From the NCBI RefSeq assembly GCF_016598475.1, contig NZ_JAEMUX010000006.1, forward strand, positions 124,001-188,000: 64,000 nucleotides of DNA, written 5' to 3'. The notes beneath the pieces were generated by a model, which saw only the letters and a program-made list of their open reading frames with translations, did not search any database and was not told where the DNA came from. Both the position numbers and the translations under genes were made by a program. The stretch comes from Streptomyces adelaidensis (GTDB lineage Bacteria > Actinomycetota > Actinomycetes > Streptomycetales > Streptomycetaceae). Shown here in pieces: positions 8,737 through 16,326 of the stretch (positions are counted from its first letter, which is position 1; each line of letters begins with the position of its first letter).

Positions 8737-9635
8737 CCCTTCACCGCCCCCGCACTGAAGCCTGTGATCAGCCACTTCTGGATGAAGGCGAAGACGATGA
8801 CCACCGGTACGGCGGCGATGATGCCGCCGGCCGCGAGCGCGCCCAGGTCGACGCTGTCAGCGCTGAGCAGGGTGTTCAGGCCGACCGGGATGGTCTGCTT
8901 GTCCTGGTTGCTGAGGAACATCAGGGCGAACAGGAAGTGGTTCCAGGAGTGCACGAAGGCGAAGGAGCCGACGGCGATCAGACCGGGCCGCAGCAGCGGC
9001 AGCACGACCACCCGGAACGCGGTGAACCGGTTGCAGCCGTCCACCCAGGCCGCTTCCTCCAGCGAATACGGCACGTTCTTGATGAAGTTGGAGATCAGGA
9101 TGATCGACAGTGGCAGCTGGAAGACCGTCTCGGCGAGGATGACGCTGCCGAGCGAGTTGATCATCTGGAGTTCGGCGAAGATCTGGAACAGCGGGACGAG
9201 GAGCAGCGCGCCCGGTACGAACTGGGAGCAGAGCAGCGCCAGCATGAACGCGTTCTTGATCTTGAAGTCGAAGCGGGCGAGGGCGTAGCCGCCGGCCAGG
9301 GCGACGAGCGTGGTCATCACCAGGGTGGCGACGCCGACCAGGACGCTGTTCTGGAAGTAGGTGCCGAAGCTCCGCTCGTTCCACACCTTCTCGAAGTGCT
9401 CGAACGTGATCGGCCACGGTACGAGCGAGGTCGAGCCGGGCTTGCGCAGCGCGAAGAGCAGGATCCAGTAGAAGGGGACGAGGGTGAAGACGAGGTAGAT
9501 CGACAGGGGCAGATAGATCTGCCAGCGCGGGATCTCGTCCCAGGCGCGACGGAACTTGCGCGGTCGCTGCGCAGGCTCCTCGACGGCGGGCGCGAGCCGC
9601 ACCGGAGCCGCCTTCTCGGCGTCCTTGGTGATCAC
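8733..9635 (-). CDS. ABC sugar transporter permease, MalG/CUT1 type
   Basis: 300 aa, six predicted membrane helices starting with YLPLSIYLVFTLVPFYWILLF shortly after a polar N-tail. The EAA loop reads EEAAWVDGCNRFTAFRVVVLPLLRPG, the contact point for the ATPase. GTG start at 9633-9635 overlaps the upstream permease stop (GTGA). Partner of the permease at 9632-10579 and the lipoprotein at 306-1652 in one CUT1 importer. The ATPase is missing from the cluster. Confidence 0.92.
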   Translation of the reverse strand: MITKDAEKAAPVRLAPAVEEPAQRPRKFRRAWDEIPRWQIYLPLSIYLVFTLVPFYWILLFALRKPGSTSLVPWPITFEHFEKVWNERSFGTYFQNSVLVGVATLVMTTLVALAGGYALARFDFKIKNAFMLALLCSQFVPGALLLVPLFQIFAELQMINSLGSVILAETVFQLPLSIILISNFIKNVPYSLEEAAWVDGCNRFTAFRVVVLPLLRPGLIAVGSFAFVHSWNHFLFALMFLSNQDKQTIPVGLNTLLSADSVDLGALAAGGIIAAVPVVIVFAFIQKWLITGFSAGAVKG

Positions 9636-10579
9636 TTGGACTCGCCTCCGAACTTGCTCAGCCGCAGATAGACCATCGAGCAGAAGAGAAGGATCACGAA
9701 CGCGACCGTGGTCAGGGCGGACGCGTAGCCGAAGTTGTGGGCGTCGACCGAGGTGTTGGCGATGTAGAGCGGGAGAGTGGTCGTCTCTCCGGCCGGTCCG
9801 CCGCCGGTCAGCGTGTAGAGCAGGTCGACGTTGTTGAACTCCCACACCGCGCGCAGCAGTGTGGAGAGGATGATCGCGTCCTTCAGATGCGGCAGCGTGA
9901 TGTGCAGGAACTGCCGGACGCGGCTGGCGCCGTCCACCTCGGCGGCCTCGTACAGGTCCTTCGAGACGGACTGGAGGTCGGCCAGGATGAGGATCGCGAA
10001 GAAGGGGACACCGCGCCACAGGTCGGCGACGACCGCCGCCGAGAAGACGGTGGAGGTGTCGGAGAGCCAGCTGGTGCCGTACTCACCGATGCCCATGTCC
10101 GCGAGGTAACGGGTGATGCCCGTCTGGGAGTTGTAGAGGAGCACCCAGATCGCGGAGGTCAGCACACCGGAGACGGCCCACGGCGAGAAGACCATCGCCC
10201 GGCCGACCGCCCGCCCCACGAAGGTCTGGTTGACGATCAGCGCGAGGGCGAGCCCGAACAGCAGCTGGAGCGAGACCTCGACGAGGACCCACTTGGCGCT
10301 GAAGACCAGGGTGTCCCAGAACAGCGGGTCCTCGGTGAAGGCGTGGACGAAGTTGTCGAAGCCGGCGAATCCGTTCCGCCAGGGCTTGGTGGGGTTGTAG
10401 TGCTGCAGGCTGTAGTAGAAGACGCTGATGACCGGGTAGGCGATGAAGCCCAGCATGAGCAGGGCGGCCGGGGCGATCAGCAGGTAGGGCAGCCTGCGCG
10501 GTGTCGCGGAGACACGGCGCCGCGCACGGCTCCGCCGGGGTGGCGCGGGCGGTTTCGCCACGGCTGCGGCTTGGGCCAT
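9632..10579 (-). CDS. ABC sugar transporter permease, MalF/CUT1 type
   Basis: 315 aa. A basic Ala/Pro-rich N-tail of about 30 residues precedes six membrane helices (LPYLLIAPAALLMLGFIAYPV ...). The EAA loop is YEAAEVDGASRVRQFLHITLPHLK. GGAG lies about 9 nt before the ATG at 10577-10579. It heads the string of six overlapping genes running down to the GH43 gene. The 195-bp leader upstream carries a LacI-type palindrome and half of a dispersed repeat, so this is the probable transcription start of the uptake/degradation operon. Confidence 0.92.
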   Translation of the reverse strand: MAQAAAVAKPPAPPRRSRARRRVSATPRRLPYLLIAPAALLMLGFIAYPVISVFYYSLQHYNPTKPWRNGFAGFDNFVHAFTEDPLFWDTLVFSAKWVLVEVSLQLLFGLALALIVNQTFVGRAVGRAMVFSPWAVSGVLTSAIWVLLYNSQTGITRYLADMGIGEYGTSWLSDTSTVFSAAVVADLWRGVPFFAILILADLQSVSKDLYEAAEVDGASRVRQFLHITLPHLKDAIILSTLLRAVWEFNNVDLLYTLTGGGPAGETTTLPLYIANTSVDAHNFGYASALTTVAFVILLFCSMVYLRLSKFGGESK

Positions 10580-10630
10580 GACTGGGGCTCCGTTTCTGGG
10601 TACGTCGTCGAGCGTTGTCGTGCGTCGCGC

Positions 10631-10644
10631 AGGAAGCGCTTTCT
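10631..10644. promoter_or_regulatory. LacI-type operator candidate ahead of the pectin uptake operon
   Basis: AGGAAGCGCTTTCT, a near-perfect palindrome around GAAGCGCTTTC, 52-65 bp upstream of the first permease start. The AAGCGCTT core is the classic LacI/GalR-family half-site pair. No LacI regulator is encoded in the window, so the cognate protein would be elsewhere; the local GntR regulator uses different sites. A solitary half of the CGCGGGGAAC repeat family lies next to it (10,732-10,753). Confidence 0.5.
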
Positions 10645-10731
10645 CGATGTGCGTGGGTGTGTGCTGGGTTGCGCGGTCCGGGGTGCCTCTTGCGGTGCGG
10701 TGGCGGGTGCGGGTGCGTGGGGGCCGGTCGC

Positions 10732-10753
10732 GCGGTTCCCCGCGCCCCTTTGT
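10732..10753. repeat. Solitary half-copy of the CGCGGGGAAC hairpin family
   Basis: GCGCGGTTCCCCGCGCCCC without a matching second arm. It lies between the dehydratase stop and the permease start. The full inverted forms are at 26,652 and 33,902. As a half-copy it cannot form the long hairpin, so terminator function is doubtful here. Confidence 0.55.
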
Positions 10754-10774
10754 CGACACCCGGTGTCACATCGT

Positions 10775-12565
10775 TCAACCCGCGTACGGGTCCGGTACCT
10801 TGCCCGGTCTGGCCAGGAACTCGAAGTCGCAGCCGGTGTCCGCCTGGGTGATCTGCTCGTTGTAGAGCGCGCCGTAGCCGCGCTCGTACCGCGTGGGCGG
10901 CGGTGTCCACTGCGCCCGGCGGCTCGCCAACTCCTCGTCGTCCACATTGAGTTGGAGCATGCGTGCCTCGACGTCCAGGGTGATCGAGTCACCCGTGCGC
11001 ACCAGGGCGAGCGGTCCGCCGACGTACGACTCCGGCGCCACGTGCAGGACGCAGGCGCCGTAGCTCGTGCCGCTCATCCGGGCGTCGGAGATCCGCACCA
11101 TGTCCCGTACGCCCTGCTTCAGCAGGTGGTCGGGGATGGGCAGCATCCCGTACTCGGGCATGCCCGGGCCGCCCTTGGGGCCGGCGTTGCGCAGCACCAG
11201 GACAGTGTCGGCGGTGATACCGAGGGACGGGTCGTTGATCGTCCGCTGCATGGTCCGGTAGTCGTCGAAGACGACCGCGGGACCGGTGTGCTTGAGCAGG
11301 TGCGGCTCGGCCGAGATGTGCTTGATGACCGCGCCGTCCGGGCAGAGGTTGCCGCGCAGGACGGCGACCCCGCCCTCCGCCGCCACCGGGTTCTCCCTGG
11401 TCCGGATCACGTCGTCGTTGTGGACGAGCGCGCCGTCGAGCTGCTCGCGCATCGTGTCGTAGGAGACGGTCGGCCGGTCCAGGTGGAGCAGGTCGGTGAT
11501 CCGGGACAGGAACCCGGGGAGGCCGCCCGCGAAGTGGAAGTCCTCCATCAGGTACGTCTGTCCGCCGGGCCGGACGTTGGCCAGCACCGGGACCGTACGG
11601 GCGATGCGGTCGAAGTCGTCGAGGGTGAGCTTGACGCCCGCCCGGCCCGCCATGGCGATGAGGTGGATGACCGCGTTGGTCGAGCCACCCAGGCCGAGGA
11701 CGGTGGTGACGGCGTCCTCGAAGGCCTCGGCGGTCAGGATGTCGCTCAGCTTCCGGTCCTTGTGGACCAGTTCGACGATCCGCAGGCCTGCGGCCGCCGC
11801 CATGCGGTCGTGCCCGGAATCCACGGCGGGGATGCTGGACGCGCCCGGGACGGTGACCCCGAGGGCCTCGGCGGCGGCGGTGAGCGTGGACGCCGTGCCC
11901 ATGGTCATGCAGTGGCCGGGCGAGCGGGCCAGGCCGCTCTCCAGTTCGGTCATCTCGCAGTCGCCGATCAGCCCGGCGCGCTTGTCGTCCCAGTACTTCC
12001 ACATGTCGGTGCCGGAGCCGAGGATCTCGTTGCGCCAGTGGCCCGGCAGCATCGGCCCGGCCGGCACGAAGACGGCGGGGAGGTCGGCACTCGCCGCCCC
12101 CATGAGCAGGGCCGGCGTGGACTTGTCGCAGCCGCCCATCAGGACGGCCCCGTCGACCGGGTACGAGCGCAGCAGTTCCTCGGTCTCCATCGCGAGCATG
12201 TTGCGGTAGAGCATCGGGGTCGGCTTCTGGAAGGTCTCGGAGAGGGTCGAGACCGGGAATTCGAGCGGGAAGCCGCCCGCCTGCCAGACGCCCCGCTTGA
12301 CCGCCTGTGCGCGATCCCGGAGGTGCACATGACAGGGGTTGATGTCCGACCAGGTGTTGAGGATCGCGATGACCGGCTTGCCCAGATGCTCCTCGGGGAG
12401 GTAGCCGAGCTGGCGGGTGCGGGCGCGGTGGCTGAAGGAGCGGAGGCCGTCGGTGCCGTACCACTGGTGGCTTCTGAGGTCTTCGGGACGCTTGCGCGGC
12501 CGTTCGCCCCGGCTGTTGTCCGTGTTCCGGTGCTCGGGGTTCGTCTCGTTCTCGGTGTTCGTCAT
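10775..12565 (-). CDS. IlvD/Edd family sugar-acid dehydratase (L-arabonate/xylonate type)
   Basis: 596 aa. Fe-S ligand cysteines are visible in NTWSDINPCHVH, MGGCDKSTPALLMGAASADLP and SPGHCMTMGTAST; the C-terminal half ends with SDARMSGTSYGACVLHVAPE, containing the catalytic serine region. The ILNTWSDINPC stretch is closer to pentonate dehydratases than to IlvD itself. Reaction: dehydration of an aldonate to a 2-keto-3-deoxy acid. ATG at 12563-12565 overlaps the stop of the DapA-type gene (ATGA), so the two consecutive enzymes are coupled. Arabinose from pectin side chains is a plausible source; substrate is inferred. Confidence 0.85.
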   Translation of the reverse strand: MTNTENETNPEHRNTDNSRGERPRKRPEDLRSHQWYGTDGLRSFSHRARTRQLGYLPEEHLGKPVIAILNTWSDINPCHVHLRDRAQAVKRGVWQAGGFPLEFPVSTLSETFQKPTPMLYRNMLAMETEELLRSYPVDGAVLMGGCDKSTPALLMGAASADLPAVFVPAGPMLPGHWRNEILGSGTDMWKYWDDKRAGLIGDCEMTELESGLARSPGHCMTMGTASTLTAAAEALGVTVPGASSIPAVDSGHDRMAAAAGLRIVELVHKDRKLSDILTAEAFEDAVTTVLGLGGSTNAVIHLIAMAGRAGVKLTLDDFDRIARTVPVLANVRPGGQTYLMEDFHFAGGLPGFLSRITDLLHLDRPTVSYDTMREQLDGALVHNDDVIRTRENPVAAEGGVAVLRGNLCPDGAVIKHISAEPHLLKHTGPAVVFDDYRTMQRTINDPSLGITADTVLVLRNAGPKGGPGMPEYGMLPIPDHLLKQGVRDMVRISDARMSGTSYGACVLHVAPESYVGGPLALVRTGDSITLDVEARMLQLNVDDEELASRRAQWTPPPTRYERGYGALYNEQITQADTGCDFEFLARPGKVPDPYAG

Positions 12566-13473
12566 ATGGACCACCCGGCGGCTATGGCGGCGACCTCGGC
12601 GCGTTCGTCCTCGGGCAGGTGTTTGCTGGGGGCCCGGACGTCGCGGCGGCAGAGGCCGAGGGAGGCGAGGGCCTCCTTGACGACGGTCACGTTGTTGGCG
12701 GAGCCGTTGGCGGCGCGCAGTTCCTCGAAGCGGCGGATCTGCTCCCAGACCTTCATGGCGGCCCGGAAGTCGCCCGATCGAAGCGCTTCGATCATGTTCA
12801 GCGAAACGGCCGGGGCGACGTTCACCAGCCCCGAGGTGAAGCCGGTGGCGCCGGCCGAGAAGTAGGAGGGCGCGTACGGCTCGGCGAGCCCCGCCACCCA
12901 CACGAACCTCTCCAGCCCGGCGTCACGGGCGAAGGCGGCGAAGCGCGCGGCGTCGGGGACGGCGTATTTGACCCCGACCACGTTCGGGCAGGCGTCGGCG
13001 AGTTCGGCGAGGCGGGCGCCGGTGAGCTGCGCGTTGCGGATGTAGGGCACGACGCCCAGCTCGGGGACGGACTCGGCGATCGCCCTGTGGTAGTCGACCC
13101 AGCCGCCCTGCGACACGTACGGGTGCACGGGCTGATGGACCATCACCATCTGGGCCCCGACGTCGCGGGCGTGCCGGGCGGAGGCGACGGCGGTCGGTAG
13201 GTCGTGCCCGACACCGACGAGGACGACGGCCCGGTCGCCGACCTCGTCCATGGTCGACTCGGTGACCAGCCGCCGCTCTTCGGGGGCCAGGGCGTAGAAC
13301 TCGCCGGTGTTGCCGTTCGGGGTGAGGGTGGTGATCCCTCCGTCGAGCAGCCGACGCAGCAGGACCCGGTGGGCGCCCTGGTCGACGGTGCCGTCCTCGG
13401 CGAACGGAGTCACCGGAATGGCCACCACGTCGGCCAGAGCCGTCCGTTGGGTCTCGAACGTCACGCTGCTCAT
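12562..13473 (-). CDS. DapA/NAL-superfamily lyase or dehydratase acting on a keto-deoxy sugar acid
   Basis: 303 aa TIM-barrel. It has the family marks NGNTGEF (carboxylate-binding loop), VVPYIRN (catalytic Tyr) and VVGVKYA (Schiff-base Lys, about residue 165). It is not DapA: the true dapA is at 42.2 kb. Coupled to the IlvD/Edd dehydratase, it should process the 2-keto-3-deoxy acid, either by aldol cleavage or by a second dehydration. GAGGAAGG lies just upstream of the start. A perfect 18-bp palindrome GATCGAAGCGCTTCGATC is inside the gene (12,776-12,793). Confidence 0.8.
   Translation of the reverse strand: MSSVTFETQRTALADVVAIPVTPFAEDGTVDQGAHRVLLRRLLDGGITTLTPNGNTGEFYALAPEERRLVTESTMDEVGDRAVVLVGVGHDLPTAVASARHARDVGAQMVMVHQPVHPYVSQGGWVDYHRAIAESVPELGVVPYIRNAQLTGARLAELADACPNVVGVKYAVPDAARFAAFARDAGLERFVWVAGLAEPYAPSYFSAGATGFTSGLVNVAPAVSLNMIEALRSGDFRAAMKVWEQIRRFEELRAANGSANNVTVVKEALASLGLCRRDVRAPSKHLPEDERAEVAAIAAGWSI
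12776..12793. promoter_or_regulatory. 18-bp perfect palindrome with AAGCGCTT core
   Basis: GATCGAAGCGCTTCGATC inside the DapA-type gene. It shares the AAGCGCTT core with the site at 10,631. It could be an internal operator acting as a roadblock, or chance. No independent support. Confidence 0.3.
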
Positions 13474-13562
13474 TGATGACCTTCCTCTTCGAGGCTGCGA
13501 GGCCTGTCGGGCGGCGGAGACCTCGCGGTCGCCGTCGGCCCGTCGGGCCTGGACTCTGGGGC

Positions 13563-14228
13563 TTACCTGACCGCGTCGGCCTCACGGGCTTCGTCGGCCT
13601 CGGGGAAGGCCCGTTCGACGAACGAGGCGATGTGCGCGTGCAGGGCGTCGGCCGCGCCGTCGGCGTCGCCGCCGAGGGCGAGCCGCAGGATCTCCCGGTG
13701 CTCGGCGGCCTCCCGCTCCCAGGAGGGGTCGGCGGCCCAGGCGACGGCCGAGACGAGCGCCGCCTGGTCGCGCACCTCGTCGAGCATCCGGCCGAGCAGC
13801 GGATTGCCGCAGGGCACATAGAGCGCGCGGTGGAACTCCCGGTTGGCCAGCGAGCGTTCGGCGGTATCCGTGGCCGCGTCGGCCCTGGTCAGCGCGTCGC
13901 TCGCGGTGTCCCACGAGGCACCGCGCCGCACCGAGCGCCGCAGCGCCTCCGGCTCCAGGAGCAGTCGTACGTCGTAGACCTCGCGCGCCATGTCCGCGTC
14001 CACCATGCGCACCGTGACGCCCTTGTACTGGTTCATCACGACGAGCCCGGTCCCGGCCAGCGTCTTCAGGGCCTCGCGCACGGGCGTCTTGGACACCCCG
14101 AACTGCGCGGCCAGCTCGGTCTCGACCAGGGCCTGACCGGGCGTCAACTGCCCGGTCAGGATGCGGTGCTTGATCCCCTCCTGCACGAACTGCGTGCGGG
14201 ACGGGATCGGCGTGGGCACAGAGGTCAT
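13563..14228 (-). CDS. GntR family regulator, FadR/FCD subfamily
   Basis: 221 aa. Winged-helix domain at residues about 10-75 (LTPGQALVETELAAQFGVSKTPVREALKTLAGTGLV) and an all-helical FCD domain with metal-binding residues (DVRLLLEPEAL ... NREFHRALYVPCGN ... EHREILRLALGGD). Such regulators sense sugar acids or uronates. AGAGG lies 5 nt before the ATG at 14226-14228, favoured over a GTG two codons upstream. It lies 89 bp upstream of the keto-acid lyase gene on the same strand and is the likely local regulator of the lyase-dehydratase pair. Confidence 0.88.
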   Translation of the reverse strand: MTSVPTPIPSRTQFVQEGIKHRILTGQLTPGQALVETELAAQFGVSKTPVREALKTLAGTGLVVMNQYKGVTVRMVDADMAREVYDVRLLLEPEALRRSVRRGASWDTASDALTRADAATDTAERSLANREFHRALYVPCGNPLLGRMLDEVRDQAALVSAVAWAADPSWEREAAEHREILRLALGGDADGAADALHAHIASFVERAFPEADEAREADAVR

Positions 14229-14366
14229 GCGCACCTCTCGGATCTCATCAGATCTCGGATCTCACATATCGCGTCTCATATATGACGTACGAAGTACGAC
14301 GGGTTGAAGGTAGGGAGGGGCCCCGTGTTTCGTCAATGCTTCTGACAAAAGAACCTGTGGTTGCCG
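14229..14366. promoter_or_regulatory. Promoter region of the GntR gene with candidate operator
   Basis: Unusually AT-rich for the window. Contains CGTAC-GAA-GTACG (14,286-14,298), an inverted repeat with a 3-nt spacer, and the repeated words ATCTCGGATCTCA and CTCATATATGACG. Autoregulation by the GntR protein is a reasonable inference. Confidence 0.4.
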
Positions 14367-15156
14367 TCACACGATCTTGGTGTCGCCCTCACGCGCGCTC
14401 TCGGTGGGCCCGCCGAAGACGACGGCGGCCCGCCCGGTGGCACCCTCCGACGTCAGCGCGGGCCCGACATGGGTGATCAGGAGCCGGCTCGCGCCCTTGG
14501 CGTACGCGCCGGCCCCCTCCGGTGTGAGATGCACCCGGGGTTCGCCTTCGCGATGTGTGTCGACGTCGGCCTCGCACAGGAACAGGTCGGCGCTGCCGGC
14601 GAGCCCGGTGAGCGCCTCGCACGGTCCACCGTCCCCGGAGTAGGCGAAGACCCGCCCCCGACATTCGGCGCGCAGCCCGTACGCCTCCACGTCGTGGACG
14701 ACGGCGCGGGTGGTGAGGGTCAGGTTCCAGTGCCGGACCGTATGGCCGTCGTACAGGGGACGGAAGTCGAACACCCCGCTCAGGAACGCCGTGTCCGACC
14801 GCCCGAGGAAGCCCGCGAGGCGCCCCGCGCAGTCACCGGGCGCGTAGACGGGCAGCGGCGCGGGCAGGGTGAGGCCGCCGTACGCGAACCCGTACAGCGC
14901 GGCCGCCAGATCCGCGATGGGGGCACCGCCCGGTCGAGCGAAGCCGAGACTGGGGGAGGTCCGCGTGCAGATGGGAGATCCAGATCGCCGTGAGCCGGGC
15001 GGGATCCGTGTGCCGCTGCAACTCGGCGAACGTACCGAACCCCGCGTCCACCCATATCTCCGCACCCCCGCCGCGCACCAGATAGCCGGGGGCGGGCCGG
15101 CCGGGGCGGGGATGCGGACAGGCGGTGCCGAGGATGGTGAGGCTCAGGGGCGGCAT
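14367..15156 (-). pseudogene. MBL-fold (RNase Z-like) metal hydrolase, frameshifted by a hairpin element
   Basis: The first frame (15156 down) gives MPPLSLTILGTACPHPRPG, a second beta-strand block and WISHLHAD, the metallo-beta-lactamase HxHxD motif. There a 41-bp element (14918-14958) replaces the expected next His and shifts the frame; this frame stops at 14833 after 107 residues. The rest of the enzyme continues in another frame (APIADLAAALYGFAYGGLT ... VFAYSGDGGPCEALTGLA ... CEADVD ... LLITHVGPAL) to the stop at 14367. Both halves are otherwise well preserved, so the disruption looks recent. A one-base sequencing error in a G/C run is the main alternative. No ribosome site; TACGCT 7 nt before the ATG would fit a leaderless start. 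Confidence 0.8.
14918..14958 (+). repeat. 41-bp hairpin element copy A (TGGGGGYACC...TGGGGGAG)
   Basis: Starts TGGGGGCACCGCCC and ends TGGGGGAG, with an internal stem CCCGGTC/GACTGGG around GAGCGAAGCCGA. Same architecture as copy B (57259-57295) and copy C (63801-63837, opposite orientation). Located exactly at the break in the MBL-fold gene. Confidence 0.75.
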
Positions 15157-15245
15157 GTGGGGGAGCGTACGGACGCGCGCGGGGGCGCGTGCCCCGTTGA
15201 ACGTTCTTTCGTGCGGATGTGCCTATGGCTTCGGGGCGGGTGTAC

Positions 15246-15839
15246 CTATGGCTTCCAGTTCGGATCACGTCCGCTCAATCCGATCGCGCGGTCCAGGAGG
15301 GGCCCGTCGTCCGGTACGGGGACGACGGGGCCGAAGATGGCGCCGCGAGTGGGGTCCTCGACCGCGGCGGCGAGGAAGGCATGCGTCGCGGTCAGGGCCG
15401 CCGGGTCGGGGGTGTACGCCTGGCCCGTGGCCCGGGCGAGGTCCCAGCCGTGCACGACGAGCTCGTCGACGGCCACCGCGCCGGCGACGGCACCCGGCAG
15501 CGACACCCCGCCCGCGCGGGTGTCACCGGTCCAGGCGGCCGGGTCCCGCCAGGCCCCGGCGAGCTGGTCGAGCACCTCGGGCAGGTCCTCCCGCCAGCCG
15601 GGCCCGATGTCCGGCACGGCCCCGGTCGGGTCGGTGTCCGTCGTGGGGCCCAGGTCCTTGCGGCCCGCGTCACGGAAGGCGGTGGCGAGGCCGAGCAGAT
15701 GGCCGAGCAGGTTGCGCACGGTGTACTCCGGGCAGGGGGTCGGCTCGGAGAGCTGCGCATCACTCACGCCCAGCGCGAGCCGGGCGATGACGCGGGTCTG
15801 GGGGCCCAGGTCGAAGGTCGTGGTGTCGTCGTCGGTCAT
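15246..15839 (-). CDS. TIGR03086/mycothiol-dependent maleylpyruvate isomerase-like metal-binding protein
   Basis: 197 aa. DinB/MDMPI-like four-helix bundle: PTPCPEYTVRNLLGHLLGLA with the first metal His, and DELVVHGWDLARATGQ with the second, then YTPDPAALTATHAFLA. Family members are often mycothiol-linked but most are uncharacterised. Single-gene unit on the minus strand. Function beyond metal binding is not inferable. Confidence 0.8.
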   Translation of the reverse strand: MTDDDTTTFDLGPQTRVIARLALGVSDAQLSEPTPCPEYTVRNLLGHLLGLATAFRDAGRKDLGPTTDTDPTGAVPDIGPGWREDLPEVLDQLAGAWRDPAAWTGDTRAGGVSLPGAVAGAVAVDELVVHGWDLARATGQAYTPDPAALTATHAFLAAAVEDPTRGAIFGPVVPVPDDGPLLDRAIGLSGRDPNWKP

Positions 15840-16006
15840 GTACTGCTCCTCTACTCCTCTGTTCCTCAGAGACGTGCCGGAGGGTCGCCTCTCGACGAGG
15901 TTGACCCTTGGCGCGCCAAGAACTCATCGCTCGCCGCGCGCCCACCCCTCCCGGCGACGATTCCTAGGGCATCCGCCCGATCCGCGCGGCAGGGCCTCAA
16001 CACCAC

Positions 16007-16062
16007 GATGACCAGCCATGACAGCGATGACTTCGATGACCAGCCATGACAGCGATGACTTC
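16007..16062. repeat. Perfect 28-bp tandem duplication at the start of the MFS remnant
   Basis: Two exact copies (16007-16034, 16035-16062) of a 28-bp unit beginning GATGACCAGCCATGAC. The unit is not a multiple of three, so it creates alternative ATG starts in different frames ahead of the transporter fragment. Confidence 0.85.
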
Positions 16063-16320
16063 CAAGACCTGGTCGACGAGGCGGGTCCTCACCGACCGCG
16101 ACGCGGGGCTGTATCTGGCCGCGGTGGTGGTCTCGGGCCTGGGTTCGTCGGCGATGGGACTGGTCGCGGGCATCTGGGTCAAGGACCTCACCGGCTCGGA
16201 CGCCCTGGCCGCGCTGTGCACGTTCGCCCTGTGGGCCCCACTCCTGGCCGGCCCCCTCCTGGGCGCCCTCGCGGACCGCCCCCGCCGCCGCGCGCTACTC
16301 CCCGAGCTGTCCCGCGCACA
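16046..16320 (+). pseudogene. MFS transporter, truncated after about 90 codons
   Basis: Recognisable MFS N-terminus: a short polar start, DRDAGLYLAAVVVSGLGSSAMG (TM1), LAALCTFALWAPLLAGPLLGALADRPRRR (TM2 and the loop 2-3 GxLaDRxxRR motif). Homology stops near 16,316, a few bases from the stop of the opposing XRE regulator, and the frame then reads antisense to that regulator. None of the remaining transmembrane segments is found in the window. The loss is best explained by arrival of the 16.3-20.1 kb cassette with deletion of the 3' part. Confidence 0.75.
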
Positions 16321-16326
16321 GCCCCG

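Noticed and set aside
12562..13473. Second dapA gene
   Set aside because: Context is sugar-acid breakdown and the active-site Tyr segment (YIRN) differs from the dapA at 42.2 kb (YDIPGRTG).
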